Program-made: the position numbers and the translations under genes
Part shown: piece by piece, positions 15,617-25,756 of the stretch
How positions within the stretch are numbered: the stretch's first letter is position 1
How the letters are laid out: every line of letters starts with the position of its first letter
NCBI RefSeq assembly: GCF_005845215.1
Contig: NZ_SPHO01000001.1
Coordinates: 233,146 to 297,145 of the forward strand
Origin: Clostridium sp. 1001271st1 H5
GTDB lineage: Bacteria; Bacillota; Clostridia; Lachnospirales; Lachnospiraceae
Length of the DNA: 64,000 bases
Direction of reading: 5' to 3'
The notes under the pieces: model-generated
The model's database searches: none
What the model was told of the DNA's origin: nothing
Seen by the model: the letters and a program-made list of their open reading frames with translations, nothing else

Positions 15617-16411
15617 ATGAGATTAGGTCTGAAGGGAAAAACAGTCGTAATTACCGGCGGGGCAGGAGGAATCGGAAAAGAGGCTGCAAGGGAGTTCTTA
15701 AAGGAAGGTGCATCGGTTGCTGTCTTTGCAAGAACAAAAGCAAAGGTTGAAGGCTTTTGCCGGGAGATGGAGGGACAGGGGTATCATAATGTTTACGGAG
15801 AGGCCCTGGACGTAACAGACAAAGAGGGGGTCCGCTGTTTCATGGAAACCGTATGCCGGAGATTCGGCACCGTGGATGTGTGGATTAACAATGCCGGTAT
15901 TGCCATAGATAAGCCATTTTTAGAGTATACGGAGGACGAATGGGATGCCATCATGAATACAGACCTCAAGGCGGTATGGAACTGCATCGGCCTGGTGGCT
16001 CCGATTATGATGAAGCAGGAAAGCGGCGTGATTATCAATATATCCAGCTTTGCAGCAAAAATCCCCAGCGCAGGCGGCGCCATATACGGGGCTGCAAAGT
16101 CAGGGGTTTCCAGTCTTACCAGAACACTGGCAGCTGAACTGGCGCCGTATCATATCCGTGTTTTGGGTGTGGTGCCGGGCATGATTGATACGGAAATAAG
16201 CAAATCCAACATAGCAGAGAATGGAGAGAGGCTGGTTCAGAATGTATCTATGGGCCGCCTGGGCACTGCGGAGGATTTGGCTGGTCCCATTGTTTTTCTG
16301 GCATCTGACCAGGCAGGGTACATGACCGGTTTTGATTTGGAGGTAACAGGCGGGAAATTTGCCGTACAGAATACCAGGCAGGCCTGGCATGCAAAGGAGA
16401 GGCTGATATGA
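15617..16411 (+). CDS. Short-chain dehydrogenase/reductase (SDR)
   Basis: A 264-residue classical SDR: cofactor motif TGGAGGIG (residues 13-20), NNAG (91-94), Ser144 and the YxxxK catalytic pair Tyr157/Lys161. An Arg (FART, residue 39) after the second beta strand suggests NADP preference. I prefer ATG 15617, five bases after GGAGG, to the ATG at 15602, which overlaps the previous gene. Likely role: oxidation or reduction of a sugar or sugar-acid hydroxyl in the same pathway. It overlaps the next gene by four bases. Confidence 0.88.
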   Translation: MRLGLKGKTVVITGGAGGIGKEAAREFLKEGASVAVFARTKAKVEGFCREMEGQGYHNVYGEALDVTDKEGVRCFMETVCRRFGTVDVWINNAGIAIDKPFLEYTEDEWDAIMNTDLKAVWNCIGLVAPIMMKQESGVIINISSFAAKIPSAGGAIYGAAKSGVSSLTRTLAAELAPYHIRVLGVVPGMIDTEISKSNIAENGERLVQNVSMGRLGTAEDLAGPIVFLASDQAGYMTGFDLEVTGGKFAVQNTRQAWHAKERLI

Positions 16412-17358
16412 AAATACTGGTAACAGCAACGAATTACTCCCAATATTGCAGAAACGGTAAATTGAGTCTGGAGAAAGGGGGATACGAAATCATTGAGAAT
16501 CCCTATAACAGGCCAATGACCGAAGCAGAGCTGATACCTCTCGTAAGGGACGTGGACGGGGTGATAACCGGAGCGGAAAACTGGAGAAGAACTCTGTTAG
16601 AGACAGCCGGAAAGCTAAAGGTGATTGCCAGATTCGGAGTGGGAGTGGATAACATTGATTTGGAAGCAGCCAGGGAACAGGGGATTATGGTTACAAACTG
16701 TCCGGGACTTAACTCTAATTCGGTTGCGGAACACACGGTGGCCCTGCTGCTGTGTATGTTACGGCAGATACCCCAGCTGAACCAGGATATCCGCCGGGGC
16801 AGATGGAAGAGAATGATGTATCGGGAGCTAAAGGGATTAAAGGTTGGTATGATGGGATTCGGCAGAATCGCACAAAATACGGCTGGGAAATTGAAGGCTT
16901 TTGGATGTTTCATGATGGCCTGTGACAAGGCGGCTGACAGGATGGCGGCCGGGAAATCAGGGGTTGTGATTGTACCGCAGGACCAGGTTTTAAGAGAGAG
17001 CGATATAATTCTCATCCATCTTCCGGCTGCTCCTGACACATGGCATTTAATCAATGATGCGGCCGTTGGGAAGATGAAGAGGGGTGTCATACTGATTAAT
17101 ACAGCCAGAGGGTCTGTGGTGGATGAAATGGCGGTAAAGCGAGGGCTGGATTCCGGAAGGATAGGCGGTTTTGCCTCAGATGTGTTCGAGCATGAACCGG
17201 TAACAGGAAGCGAGGAACTTTTTAATTGTCCCGGATATGTGGCAACGCCTCATGTGGCAGCGGAATCCTATGAAAATTATGACAGAACATCCATGACTAC
17301 GGCAAGGGCAGTCATGGATGTTCTGGAGGGACGGGAACCGGAAAACAGAATTGTATAA
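16408..17358 (+). CDS. D-isomer-specific 2-hydroxyacid dehydrogenase
   Basis: A 316-residue NAD(P)-dependent dehydrogenase of the phosphoglycerate/hydroxypyruvate dehydrogenase type. The Rossmann motif is GFGRIAQ (residues 150-156), and the catalytic triad is seen as Arg234 (NTARGS), Glu263 (FEHEP) and His282 (TPHVAA). Its start overlaps the SDR stop (ATGA), with AAAGGAGAGG upstream. In this operon it may reduce or oxidise a 2-keto/2-hydroxy acid such as glyoxylate, hydroxypyruvate or a sugar-derived acid. Confidence 0.9.
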   Translation: MKILVTATNYSQYCRNGKLSLEKGGYEIIENPYNRPMTEAELIPLVRDVDGVITGAENWRRTLLETAGKLKVIARFGVGVDNIDLEAAREQGIMVTNCPGLNSNSVAEHTVALLLCMLRQIPQLNQDIRRGRWKRMMYRELKGLKVGMMGFGRIAQNTAGKLKAFGCFMMACDKAADRMAAGKSGVVIVPQDQVLRESDIILIHLPAAPDTWHLINDAAVGKMKRGVILINTARGSVVDEMAVKRGLDSGRIGGFASDVFEHEPVTGSEELFNCPGYVATPHVAAESYENYDRTSMTTARAVMDVLEGREPENRIV

Positions 17359-17371
17359 GGAGGAGTACATA

Positions 17372-19168
17372 ATGGAGTATACGAACAGATACATAGGAGA
17401 ATATCCAATCATCGGAATCAGACCCATCATTGACGCGAGACAGGGATTGCTGGATGTAAGGGGGTCCCTGGAGGAACAGACCATGAATATGGCAAAGGCA
17501 GTCAAAAAACTGTATGAGCAGAATGTACGGTATCTAAACGGCCAGCCTGTTCAGGTAGTGCTGGCGGACAGCACCATAGGACGCGTTGCTGAAGCAGCGG
17601 CCTGCGCACATAAGTTTAAAAAGCTGGGAGTTGATATCACCCTTTCAGTGACTCCCTGCTGGTGCTATGGTTCTGAGACCATGGATATGGACCCCATGAC
17701 AATCAAGGGCGTGTGGGGACTGAATGCCACAGAGCGCCCGGGCGCCGTATACCTGGCTTCCGTATTGGCAGCCCATGCCAGAAAAGGGCTTCCGGCATTC
17801 GGCATATACGGAAGACATGTTCAGGAAGCGGATGACCCGGAGATACCGGAAGATGTAAAGGAAAAACTGCTCCGTTTTGCAAGAGCATCCATTGCAGCTG
17901 CATCCATGCGTGGAAAATCATATCTGCAGATTGGCGCCATGTGTATGGGCATATCCGGTTCCGGTATTGACCCTGATTTCTTTGAAGAATATCTGGGAAT
18001 GAGGGTGGAGTCGGTAGACGAGGTGGAAATTCTCAGAAGAATTGATAAGGGCATTTATAATCACAGCGAGTACGAAAAGGCTCTGCTTTGGACCAAGGCA
18101 AACTGCAGGGAGGGGCTGGACAAAAACCCGGAATTTGCCAGACACAGCCGGGAAAAGAAAGATGAAAATTGGGAATTTACAGTGAAGTGCGCCCTTATCA
18201 TCAAGGATTTGATGAGTGGCAATCACACATTTCCGGATGAATACCAGGAGGAATCGCTGGGCCATAATGCCTTGGCAGCTGGTTTCCAGGGACAGAGACA
18301 ATGGACGGACCATTATCCGAACACGGATTTTCCGGAAGCAATCCTGAACACGTCCTTTGATTGGAACGGTCCCAGAGAACCTTACATCCTGGCTACGGAG
18401 AATGATACGCTCAATGGCGTAAGCATGCTGCTTCTTAAGCTTCTCACCAATCGTTCGCAGATGTTTGCAGATGTGAGAACCTGCTGGTCGAAGGAGGCGG
18501 TAAAACGGGTAACCGGTTATTGCCTGGAAGGAAAAGCGGAGGCGGCCGGCGGCTTTATTCATCTGATAAATTCCGGCGCATGCTGTCTGGATGCCTGCGG
18601 GGAAGCTCGGGATGAGGAAGGAAAAGCAGCCATTAAACCATGGTGGGATATGACACAGGCGGATGTGGAAAATTGTCTGAATGCCACAACATGGTGTGAG
18701 GCGGATTTGGGCTATTTCCGCGGCGGAGGCTATTCCTCGCGGTTTGAGACAAAGGCTGAGATGCCCATGACCATGATACGTCTGAATCTGGTAAAGGGCG
18801 TGGGCCCTGTGGTCCAGCTGGTGGAAGGATGGAGTGTGCATCTGCCGGAGGACATATCTGACCAGCTCTGGAAGAGAACGGATTATACATGGCCCTGTAC
18901 CTGGTTTGCACCTAAGGTGACGGGAAGGGATGTATTTACAAGTGCATACGATGTGATGAATCACTGGGGCGCAAATCATGGGGCCATCACCTATGGCCAT
19001 GTGGGCGCAGATGTCATTACGCTCTGCTCCATGCTGAGAATACCGGTGTGCATGCACAACGTGGAAGAGGAGAGAATATTCCGTCCGGCATGTTGGAATG
19101 CATTCGGAATGGACAAGGAATCCCAGGATTACAGGGCGTGCCAGGCTTACGGCCCAATGTACAGATAG
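17372..19168 (+). CDS. fucI: L-fucose isomerase
   Basis: A 598-residue ketol isomerase collinear with E. coli FucI over its full length. Conserved blocks include IGIRPIID near the N terminus, [23 protein letters not shown], and the metal/catalytic residues Glu343 (ATENDTLNG), Asp367 (FADVRT) and His536 (ANHGAI). The ATG at 17372 has AAGGAGG nine bases upstream; an earlier in-frame start overlaps the preceding gene. FucI converts L-fucose to L-fuculose and also acts on D-arabinose. A kinase follows directly, but no class II fuculose-1-phosphate aldolase is present in this window, so the end of the pathway is uncertain. Confidence 0.95.
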   Translation: MEYTNRYIGEYPIIGIRPIIDARQGLLDVRGSLEEQTMNMAKAVKKLYEQNVRYLNGQPVQVVLADSTIGRVAEAAACAHKFKKLGVDITLSVTPCWCYGSETMDMDPMTIKGVWGLNATERPGAVYLASVLAAHARKGLPAFGIYGRHVQEADDPEIPEDVKEKLLRFARASIAAASMRGKSYLQIGAMCMGISGSGIDPDFFEEYLGMRVESVDEVEILRRIDKGIYNHSEYEKALLWTKANCREGLDKNPEFARHSREKKDENWEFTVKCALIIKDLMSGNHTFPDEYQEESLGHNALAAGFQGQRQWTDHYPNTDFPEAILNTSFDWNGPREPYILATENDTLNGVSMLLLKLLTNRSQMFADVRTCWSKEAVKRVTGYCLEGKAEAAGGFIHLINSGACCLDACGEARDEEGKAAIKPWWDMTQADVENCLNATTWCEADLGYFRGGGYSSRFETKAEMPMTMIRLNLVKGVGPVVQLVEGWSVHLPEDISDQLWKRTDYTWPCTWFAPKVTGRDVFTSAYDVMNHWGANHGAITYGHVGADVITLCSMLRIPVCMHNVEEERIFRPACWNAFGMDKESQDYRACQAYGPMYR

Positions 19169-19178
19169 GATGGAGCAT

Positions 19179-20780
19179 ATGGATACGGAACAGATAAGAA
19201 ATGAGATAGAACAGGGAAATACGGCTCTGGGAATCGAATTCGGTTCTACCAGAATAAAGGCAGTGCTGGTAGACGGAAAAAACCGCCCGATTGCCCAGGG
19301 CAGCTATGACTGGGAAAACCGGTTTGAACAGGGAATATGGACTTATCATCTGGAAGATGCGGAGGCAGGACTTAAATCCTGCTTCCGGTCCTTGAAAGAA
19401 GATGTGAAGAGAAAATACAATATAACACTGCATACCATAGGTTCCATGGGATTTTCCGCTATGATGCATGGTTATATGGCCTTTGACCAAAACAATGAGC
19501 TTCTGGTGCCCTTCAGGACCTGGAGAAATACCATGACAGCAGAGGCTTCCCGGAAGCTGACGGAGCTGTTTCATTGTCCAATCCCCCAAAGATGGAGTAT
19601 CGCACATCTGTATCAGGCAGTCTTAAACGGAGAAGAACATGTTGGCCGGATACGTTATCTGACCACATTAGATGGATATATTCACTGGAAATTGACAGGA
19701 AAAAAGGTGCTTGGGGTAGGGCAGGCATCTGGAATGTTCCCCATAGACACGGAACAAAAGAATTACAGAAAGGACCTGGCAGAGTGCTTTGACCAGCTGA
19801 CAGCAGATAAAAAATATCCGTGGAAGGTCCTGGAGATTCTGCCGGAGGTGCTGGCAGCCGGAAGGCCGGCAGGAGCATTGACAGTAGACGGAGCTGCTTT
19901 TTTGGACCCGGATGGGGATTTGGAGCCAGGAATACCTGTATGTCCGCCGGAAGGCGATGCCGGAACAGGAATGGTGGCTACCAACAGTGTTGAACCGGGA
20001 ACCGGAAATGTATCAGCAGGCACCTCCATATTTTCCATGGTGGTTTTGGAACATCCGCTTTCAGATGTTTATCCGGAACTGGATTTGGTAACAACGCCTG
20101 ACGGGGAGCCGGTAGCCATGGTACACTGCAATAACTGCACGTCGGATTTAAATGCATGGGTAAATATGTTCAGGGAAGCAGCCGAACTGTTCGGATGCAG
20201 GATGACGGCCGGTGAGCTATACGGAAAGCTTTTTCGCAAGGCAATGGAGAGTAAGCCCTCCTGCAAAGGCCTGCTGTCATATTGCTATCTGTCGGGAGAA
20301 CACATTACCGGACTGGACCAGGGACGGCCGCTGTTTACCAGGACTCCGGACAGCGAGCTCCACCTCTCGGACTTCATGAGATTGCAGCTGTATACATCCA
20401 TGGCCACACTGCGCATGGGAATGGATATTCTGGTTCAAAGGGAGAATATCCGCCTGGCAAGGCTGCTGGGGCACGGAGGTTTTTTTAAAACAGAAGGTGT
20501 TGGCCAGAAGATACTGGCAGATGCGCTTAATGTTCCGGTAACTGTGATGGAGACAGCAGGAGAGGGCGGAGCATGGGGCATGGCAATCCTGGCATCCTTT
20601 GGAAGGGATAACCATAATCTCTGCCTGACGGAATATCTGAACAGCTATGTATTTGGGGAGACAGGGACATTGACGGAAGTGCCGGACGAAGAGGGCTGTT
20701 TGGGATTCGGACAATTTATGGAACGATTCAGAGAAGGTATTAGCATTGAACGGGCCGCAGTGAAATGTCTAAGGGCTTAG
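19179..20780 (+). CDS. FGGY-family carbohydrate kinase
   Basis: A 533-residue sugar kinase of the FGGY family, with the first ATPase-fold motif GIEFGSTRIKAVLVDG near residue 20 and the second domain motif TGHGGF-like LLGHGGFFKT followed by TAGEGGAWG. It lies 10 bases after fucI and probably phosphorylates the ketose made there (an L-fuculokinase or ribulokinase-type function). It is longer than typical FucK and closer in pattern to uncharacterised FGGY kinases of gut Clostridia, so the substrate is inferred from the neighbour. The start could also be ATG 19170; 19179 fits the GGATGGAG signal better. Confidence 0.88.
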   Translation: MDTEQIRNEIEQGNTALGIEFGSTRIKAVLVDGKNRPIAQGSYDWENRFEQGIWTYHLEDAEAGLKSCFRSLKEDVKRKYNITLHTIGSMGFSAMMHGYMAFDQNNELLVPFRTWRNTMTAEASRKLTELFHCPIPQRWSIAHLYQAVLNGEEHVGRIRYLTTLDGYIHWKLTGKKVLGVGQASGMFPIDTEQKNYRKDLAECFDQLTADKKYPWKVLEILPEVLAAGRPAGALTVDGAAFLDPDGDLEPGIPVCPPEGDAGTGMVATNSVEPGTGNVSAGTSIFSMVVLEHPLSDVYPELDLVTTPDGEPVAMVHCNNCTSDLNAWVNMFREAAELFGCRMTAGELYGKLFRKAMESKPSCKGLLSYCYLSGEHITGLDQGRPLFTRTPDSELHLSDFMRLQLYTSMATLRMGMDILVQRENIRLARLLGHGGFFKTEGVGQKILADALNVPVTVMETAGEGGAWGMAILASFGRDNHNLCLTEYLNSYVFGETGTLTEVPDEEGCLGFGQFMERFREGISIERAAVKCLRA

Positions 20781-20798
20781 AGAAGGAGGCTAAAAGAA

Positions 20799-21902
20799 AT
20801 GGGTACAAAATTAGATGTGGCATTTAAATTTGGCGCAGGAAGATACATACAGGAGCCGGATGCCCTGCAGCTGGCAGGAGGTGAAATTGGTAGGTTTGGG
20901 CGCCATGCATTGGTGATTGGCGGACCTACGGCCCTTGATATTGTCAGGGAGCCTTTGAGGAGAAGTCTGTGCGACGCCTGTGTCACGCATGAGTTTGTGG
21001 TTTACCCCGGCTATAATACCAGGGAGGCAGCCAACCATTATGCTGAGTATTGCAAAAAAAACGGGTTTGATGTAGTGGTTGGCGTTGGCGGCGGAAAGAT
21101 TATGGACCTGTCAAAAAGCATTGCCCATATGGCTAAGCTTGCAGTGGTGAATATTCCGACCCAGGCAGCCACATGCGCTGCCTACACTCCAATGAGCGTC
21201 ATGTATACGGAGGATGGGGCAGCCTACGGAACAGTGGGCGGTAATTTTTACCATGATTATGAAGTGTCGGCAGTCATCATTGACGAGACAGTTATGATTC
21301 ATCAGCCGCCCAGATATGCTGCATCCGGGATTCTGGATGCCATGGCCAAGTTCATTGAGGTTCAGCATGGCCATGCCTCCATGCCATTTGATGATTTTAA
21401 TATTGAATTATACACAGCCTACCATTTATCAAAATATACCTATGATATTCTTAAGGAGACGTGTTTAAAGGTTTATGATGATATTCGGGAGCACCGGCTT
21501 ACAAAAGAGGTTCATGATTTCCTGTTTATTAATTTTGCGCTGACCAGTATTATCAGCGGTGTTTCAAAAGCATTCGGACAGACCGCCCTTGCCCATGAAA
21601 TGTATTACTGCGCCAGAATGTTCTTTACCAGGGAGTCATTGTCCTATCTCCATGGAGAAATCGTCGGCACTTCGCTGATACTTCAGCTGTACTATAATGG
21701 AACACCGGAGAAAATTCCGGAATTCCGGAATTTCATGAAAAGGATGGAAATGCCTGTCACCCTTAAGGAACTCGGGATACCGGAAACAGAGGAGAATGTA
21801 CAGAAGATATTTGCGTATTTACGCAGCACGGCATTTGTAGAGGATACAGAGGAGAATCAGGAAAAGCTGATGGACTCCATCAGGGCTGTTTGTGAAATAT
21901 GA
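20799..21902 (+). CDS. Iron-containing alcohol/glycerol dehydrogenase-like protein
   Basis: A 367-residue member of the Fe-ADH/GldA superfamily: GGGKIMDLSK in the NAD-binding domain, Asp/His metal-site candidates in the second domain (GILDAMAKFIEVQHGH; FGQTALAHEMYY; YLHGEIVG). The spacing and HGEIVG pattern resemble glycerol dehydrogenase more than dehydroquinate synthase. AGGAGG precedes the ATG. In a fucose-type pathway, it could act like a lactaldehyde reductase or on a short polyol. It overlaps the next gene by four bases. Confidence 0.85.
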   Translation: MGTKLDVAFKFGAGRYIQEPDALQLAGGEIGRFGRHALVIGGPTALDIVREPLRRSLCDACVTHEFVVYPGYNTREAANHYAEYCKKNGFDVVVGVGGGKIMDLSKSIAHMAKLAVVNIPTQAATCAAYTPMSVMYTEDGAAYGTVGGNFYHDYEVSAVIIDETVMIHQPPRYAASGILDAMAKFIEVQHGHASMPFDDFNIELYTAYHLSKYTYDILKETCLKVYDDIREHRLTKEVHDFLFINFALTSIISGVSKAFGQTALAHEMYYCARMFFTRESLSYLHGEIVGTSLILQLYYNGTPEKIPEFRNFMKRMEMPVTLKELGIPETEENVQKIFAYLRSTAFVEDTEENQEKLMDSIRAVCEI

Positions 21903-22537
21903 AGGGAGATATCCAAGTAAGACATAGCCGTTTGGTTAATCTGGTCCTGTACCTGATTGGAATCCTGCTCATGCCCATGGGCGTGGTGATGACAATCATG
22001 TCTGGTCTGGGGGCGGGCGGGTATGATGCCTGGAATTTTGCTTTGGCCGGGGTACTGGGCCAGCCGGTTTCCGTCGGAATTTACATTTCATCTGTGTGCG
22101 TAATTTTGCTGACCGCCGGAATCCGGCGAAGAAAGCCGCGGTTTACTACTTTTATAACCTCTTTTTTATTAGGGATTGTTACAGACCTGTGGCAGCAGAT
22201 ATGCCTGAAAAGCAGGATTGGAACATTGCCCCCATATCTGCTGTTTGCAGGCGGAATGATAATCGTGGCGTTCTGCGCGGCTGCCTATATGGAAGGAGAG
22301 CTTCCTCCCGGCCCCACCGATGACCTGGTAGTGGCGCTTCACCGGAAAGGGATGGGGCTTGGAACCGTGAAACTGGGATTGGATGTGATATGTGCGGCCA
22401 TGGCGTTCTGTCTGGGCGGGGAAATAGGGGCCGGGACATTACTGTTGACATTTGGCCTGGGACCGTTAATCGGAGGCTTCCATGCATGCATCCTGAAGGC
22501 GGTAAACAAAATTGAGAATCAGGGAGAATGCCTATGA
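21899..22537 (+). CDS. YczE/YitT-like integral membrane protein
   Basis: A 212-residue membrane protein with about five hydrophobic segments and the pattern of the YczE/YyaS family (GLGAGGYDAW after the first helix; ELPPGPTDDLVVAL in the middle). Members are of unknown or poorly defined transport function. It is translationally coupled to the dehydrogenase (ATGA overlap) and overlaps the GntR gene start, so it belongs to the operon; it may export a product or form a second transporter. Confidence 0.75.
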   Translation: MKGDIQVRHSRLVNLVLYLIGILLMPMGVVMTIMSGLGAGGYDAWNFALAGVLGQPVSVGIYISSVCVILLTAGIRRRKPRFTTFITSFLLGIVTDLWQQICLKSRIGTLPPYLLFAGGMIIVAFCAAAYMEGELPPGPTDDLVVALHRKGMGLGTVKLGLDVICAAMAFCLGGEIGAGTLLLTFGLGPLIGGFHACILKAVNKIENQGECL

Positions 22538-23256
22538 ATATGAAGATAGAGAAGATTTCCATGGTGGACCAGACCATTGACAGGCTGAAAGAATATATTG
22601 AAGAAAATCAGCTGAAGGAGGGGGACCGGATGCCCACGGAACAGGAAGTCTGCAATATGTGCGGAATCGGAAGGTCAACGGTCAGGGAAGCTTACCGGAT
22701 GATGCAGGCCTTAAAGATAACTGAGTCCGTAAGGGGAAAGGGCGTCTTTTTCAGAAAGCAGGAAAAGCAGCAGGTTGAGAGAAGCGAGATTGCAGATTGG
22801 TTCAGGGAGAACAGTGAGAATATTGAGAATTACATGGAAGTCCGCAACGCGGTTGAACTCATGGCAGTCCGGATGGCGATGAAGAAGGGCGATAAAAAGT
22901 GGATTGAACATCTAAAGGTGATTTCTGACAAGACAAAGGAACTTCTGTCCGGCGGACATACCAGACAGAACCGGGGTGTGCTTATGACGCTGTATGATGA
23001 AGAATTTCATCAGAAAATCACATCGGTAAGTAAGAACCCTCTGCTGGTATGCATTGAAAAAACCATTACAGACTGCCTTGCCGATTATAGAAATAAGGTA
23101 TTTATGCTGGACGAAAATATCGAAAGGGCCTACCGTTCCCACTGTGCCATAATAGAGGCCATAGAGAGCGGAGATGAAGCTGCGGCAGAGGAACAGATTA
23201 ATGAGCATCTGGCGGATTCTTTGGCAGATATGAAACTGATACAGGAAAAAAACTGA
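22534..23256 (+). CDS. GntR-family (FadR subfamily) transcriptional regulator, paralogue of the 7918-8631 gene
   Basis: A 240-residue FadR-type regulator with winged helix (GDRMPTEQEVCNMCGIGRST) and FCD domain (NYMEVRNAVELMAVRMAM; EEFHQKI; EHLAD). It aligns along its length with the regulator at 7918-8631, including GIGRST-REAYRM and GKG-F, so the two arose by duplication. The ATG at 22534 has GGGAG seven bases upstream and overlaps the preceding gene. Its place inside the operon suggests autoregulation, possibly through the same operators at 9715 and 9862. Confidence 0.92.
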   Translation: MNMKIEKISMVDQTIDRLKEYIEENQLKEGDRMPTEQEVCNMCGIGRSTVREAYRMMQALKITESVRGKGVFFRKQEKQQVERSEIADWFRENSENIENYMEVRNAVELMAVRMAMKKGDKKWIEHLKVISDKTKELLSGGHTRQNRGVLMTLYDEEFHQKITSVSKNPLLVCIEKTITDCLADYRNKVFMLDENIERAYRSHCAIIEAIESGDEAAAEEQINEHLADSLADMKLIQEKN

Positions 23257-23269
23257 AAGGGAGAGGTTT

Positions 23270-23737
23270 ATGATGGAGATAGCAATTACAGATATCAGGG
23301 ATACAGAAATAGAGGGAGTGACAATATTGAGGGAGGAAACAGAGCCATACAGGGAGAGCTATTTCCAGTGGGCCGCCTCCCCTCTCATTGCAAGCTTCCA
23401 GTCATCCCAAATCAGCGGAGGAGTGCTGTCCTGCCAGGCGGCAATCCCCGGATTCCGGGAATTGGAATATCATAAAGACAAAGAGTTTTTTTACTTTGTA
23501 CAGGGTACGGCTCTGATGCCTTTTGCAAACTTTGATTCAGAAGGAAAAGTCGATGAGGCATCCATACAGATTGTACGTATACCGCAGGGGACCCAATTGA
23601 TTATAGACGCCGGAAAACTGCATTTTGTTCCGGTGGCTGAAGGGCCGGAGCCGGTAAAAATTGTGGTGGTATCTCCTAAAATGGATTCGCCCAGAGTGTC
23701 TGTATCTGAATCTGTAAATGGTATTTTGAAAAGCTGA
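23270..23737 (+). CDS. Ureidoglycolate lyase (AllA)-like cupin-fold protein
   Basis: A 155-residue small protein whose pattern (FFYFVQGTALMPFA, then QIVRIPQGTQLIIDAGKLHFVPVA) matches the ureidoglycolate lyase family. AllA enzymes release glyoxylate from ureidoglycolate. No allantoin genes are nearby, so here it may be a related lyase or a small-acid-binding protein. AGGGAGAGG lies just before the ATG. It sits between the regulator and the etf genes in the operon. Confidence 0.6.
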   Translation: MMEIAITDIRDTEIEGVTILREETEPYRESYFQWAASPLIASFQSSQISGGVLSCQAAIPGFRELEYHKDKEFFYFVQGTALMPFANFDSEGKVDEASIQIVRIPQGTQLIIDAGKLHFVPVAEGPEPVKIVVVSPKMDSPRVSVSESVNGILKS

Positions 23738-23746
23738 GGTGTACCG

Positions 23747-24535
23747 ATGGAAATTCTTGTATGTATCAAGCAGGTTCCTGGAACTGCCAATGTTGAGGTG
23801 GACTCAGTTACAGGCGTGCTGAAGAGAGATGGCGTGGAATCAAAATTAAATCCATATGACCTTTTTGCATTGGAAATGGGATTTGAGCTGGCAGAAAAAG
23901 AAAAGGGACATGTGACTGTGATTACCATGGGGCCGATGCAGGCCATGGACGCGCTGAAAGAGGCTGTTTGTATGGGCGCAGAGGCAGGGGTGCTGGTATC
24001 AGACCGGTGTTTTGCGGGAGCAGATGTGTGTGCGACCAGTTATACCCTGTGTCAGGGAATACAAAAGGCAGGAACGTTTGATGTTATTCTTTGCGGAAAG
24101 CAGACCACGGATGGGGATACGGCCCAGGTGGGACCGGAAATCGCTGAATTTATGGGGATTCCTCATGGAGCAAACGTACTTGCTATAACAGGGACAGATG
24201 GTAACGGAATTACCGTACGAATGAACCTGGAGCACAGAATACAGACACAGCGCATGACAATGCCATGCCTGCTGACCGTGGAGAAGGATGCCAACACGCC
24301 CAGACTCCCTTCTTATAAAAGAAAGCTGGACCTGTCTGTGGAATGTCTTAAGACAGTGTCGCTGAAGGATTTTAATGACCAGGACACCGGACATTATGGA
24401 CTGGATGGTTCTCCCACCCAGGTGGAGCGGATTTTCCCGCCGGATAAAACGGAAGATAAAGTAATAATGGAAGGAAAGGGACCGGAGCTGGCCCAATATT
24501 TGGCTGGGATTCTGCAGGAGAAAAAATTTCTGTAA
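23747..24535 (+). CDS. etfB: Electron transfer flavoprotein subunit beta
   Basis: A 262-residue EtfB/FixA protein starting [19 protein letters not shown], with the nucleotide-binding segment [17 protein letters not shown]. In EtfB this region holds the AMP or the second FAD; bifurcating types keep a site for a second flavin. It is followed by EtfA and a GlcD-type flavoprotein, the same order as the lactate dehydrogenase/Etf complex of Acetobacterium woodii (LctB-LctC-LctD). Confidence 0.92.
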   Translation: MEILVCIKQVPGTANVEVDSVTGVLKRDGVESKLNPYDLFALEMGFELAEKEKGHVTVITMGPMQAMDALKEAVCMGAEAGVLVSDRCFAGADVCATSYTLCQGIQKAGTFDVILCGKQTTDGDTAQVGPEIAEFMGIPHGANVLAITGTDGNGITVRMNLEHRIQTQRMTMPCLLTVEKDANTPRLPSYKRKLDLSVECLKTVSLKDFNDQDTGHYGLDGSPTQVERIFPPDKTEDKVIMEGKGPELAQYLAGILQEKKFL

Positions 24536-24559
24536 TCATTGAACGGGAAGGAGAGGAGT

Positions 24560-25756
24560 ATGGCAAAATTAAAAGTGAACCAGGGCAGGGTGACGAAGGA
24601 AGCAGCAGAGCAGCTGAAAGAGCTCTGTCCATTTGGGGCGATTTCGGAAGAAGATGGAAAGCTATCTGTTTCATCCGGATGCAGGATGTGCCGTCTGTGT
24701 GTAAAAAAAGGCCCGGCCGGTGTGATGGAATGGGTTGAAGAAGAGCCGGCAGAACCAATGGTTAAAAAGGAAGAATGGAAGGGAATTGCCGTATATGTTC
24801 AGATGGATGGAAACAGAATTCATCCGGTTACCCTGGAGTTAATTGGAAAAGCAAAAGAGCTGGCATCGGTGATTCAGGCTCCGGTCTACTGCCTTCTTAT
24901 AGGCAGCCGGGTAAAAGAAAAGGCAGAGGAACTGCAGTATTATGGGATAGAACGGGTATTCCTGTACGACCATCCAGGACTGGCGGATTTTAATATAATG
25001 ACATATGCAAATGTGTTCTCTGACTTCATAGAGAATGTCAGACCTTCATCCATTTTGGTGGGAGCGACCAGCGAAGGAAGGTCACTGGCGCCAAGGGTGG
25101 CTGCACGTTTCAGGACAGGGCTGACAGCTGACTGTACTGTACTGGAAATGAAGGATAATTCGGATTTGGTACAGATAAGACCGGCCTTTGGCGGCAATAT
25201 CATGGCTCAGATTGTGACGCCCAGGCATCGTCCCCAGTTCTGCACCGTCAGGTATAAGGTGTTTTCACAGGCAGAGAGAAACCGGTTCCCCGGCGGTTCT
25301 ATAGAGCAAATGGAGGTAAAAGAGAGGTTCTTTGATTCCTCGGTCCAGGTCCTTTCAAATGAAGAAAAAACGCGGCAGGCAGATATATCAGATGCGGAAA
25401 TCATCGTGGCCGTGGGAAGAGGCGTTAAATCCAGGGCAGATGTGGAGCTTGTAAAAGCTTTCGCAGACCGGATAGGGGCTCAGATGGCCGGCACCAGGCC
25501 ATTGATTGAAAATGGATGGTTTGACGCCAGACAACAGATAGGGCTTAGCGGGAGAACGGTAAAACCTAAACTGATTGTTACAATAGGTATTTCAGGAGCA
25601 GTACAGTTCGCCGCAGGGATGAAAGGGGCGGACTGTATCATAGCCATTAATAAAGATAAGAAGGCGCCGATTTTTGACATAGCCAATTATGGCCTGGTTG
25701 GCGATTGGTATGAAATCCTGCCGGAGCTGGTCAATTGGATGAAGGAGGGGGCATGA
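24560..25756 (+). CDS. etfA: Electron transfer flavoprotein subunit alpha with N-terminal ferredoxin-like segment
   Basis: A 398-residue EtfA. The first 60 residues contain Cys23, Cys41, Cys44 and Cys47 (CPFGAI; CRMCRLC), a reduced ferredoxin-like [4Fe-4S] motif found in the Etf of lactate dehydrogenase complexes. The C-terminal FAD domain has [15 protein letters not shown] and [11 protein letters not shown], typical EtfA FAD contacts. ATG 24560 has GGAGAGGAG upstream. The start of the next gene overlaps its stop (ATGA). Together with EtfB and the GlcD-type subunit, it probably passes electrons from a 2-hydroxy acid to NAD, perhaps with confurcation from ferredoxin. Confidence 0.92.
   Translation: MAKLKVNQGRVTKEAAEQLKELCPFGAISEEDGKLSVSSGCRMCRLCVKKGPAGVMEWVEEEPAEPMVKKEEWKGIAVYVQMDGNRIHPVTLELIGKAKELASVIQAPVYCLLIGSRVKEKAEELQYYGIERVFLYDHPGLADFNIMTYANVFSDFIENVRPSSILVGATSEGRSLAPRVAARFRTGLTADCTVLEMKDNSDLVQIRPAFGGNIMAQIVTPRHRPQFCTVRYKVFSQAERNRFPGGSIEQMEVKERFFDSSVQVLSNEEKTRQADISDAEIIVAVGRGVKSRADVELVKAFADRIGAQMAGTRPLIENGWFDARQQIGLSGRTVKPKLIVTIGISGAVQFAAGMKGADCIIAINKDKKAPIFDIANYGLVGDWYEILPELVNWMKEGA

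Noticed and set aside
17918..19057. 379-codon minus-strand open frame
   Set aside because: It is antisense to fucI, Cys/His/Ile-rich with no family pattern or ribosome-binding site; a shadow frame.
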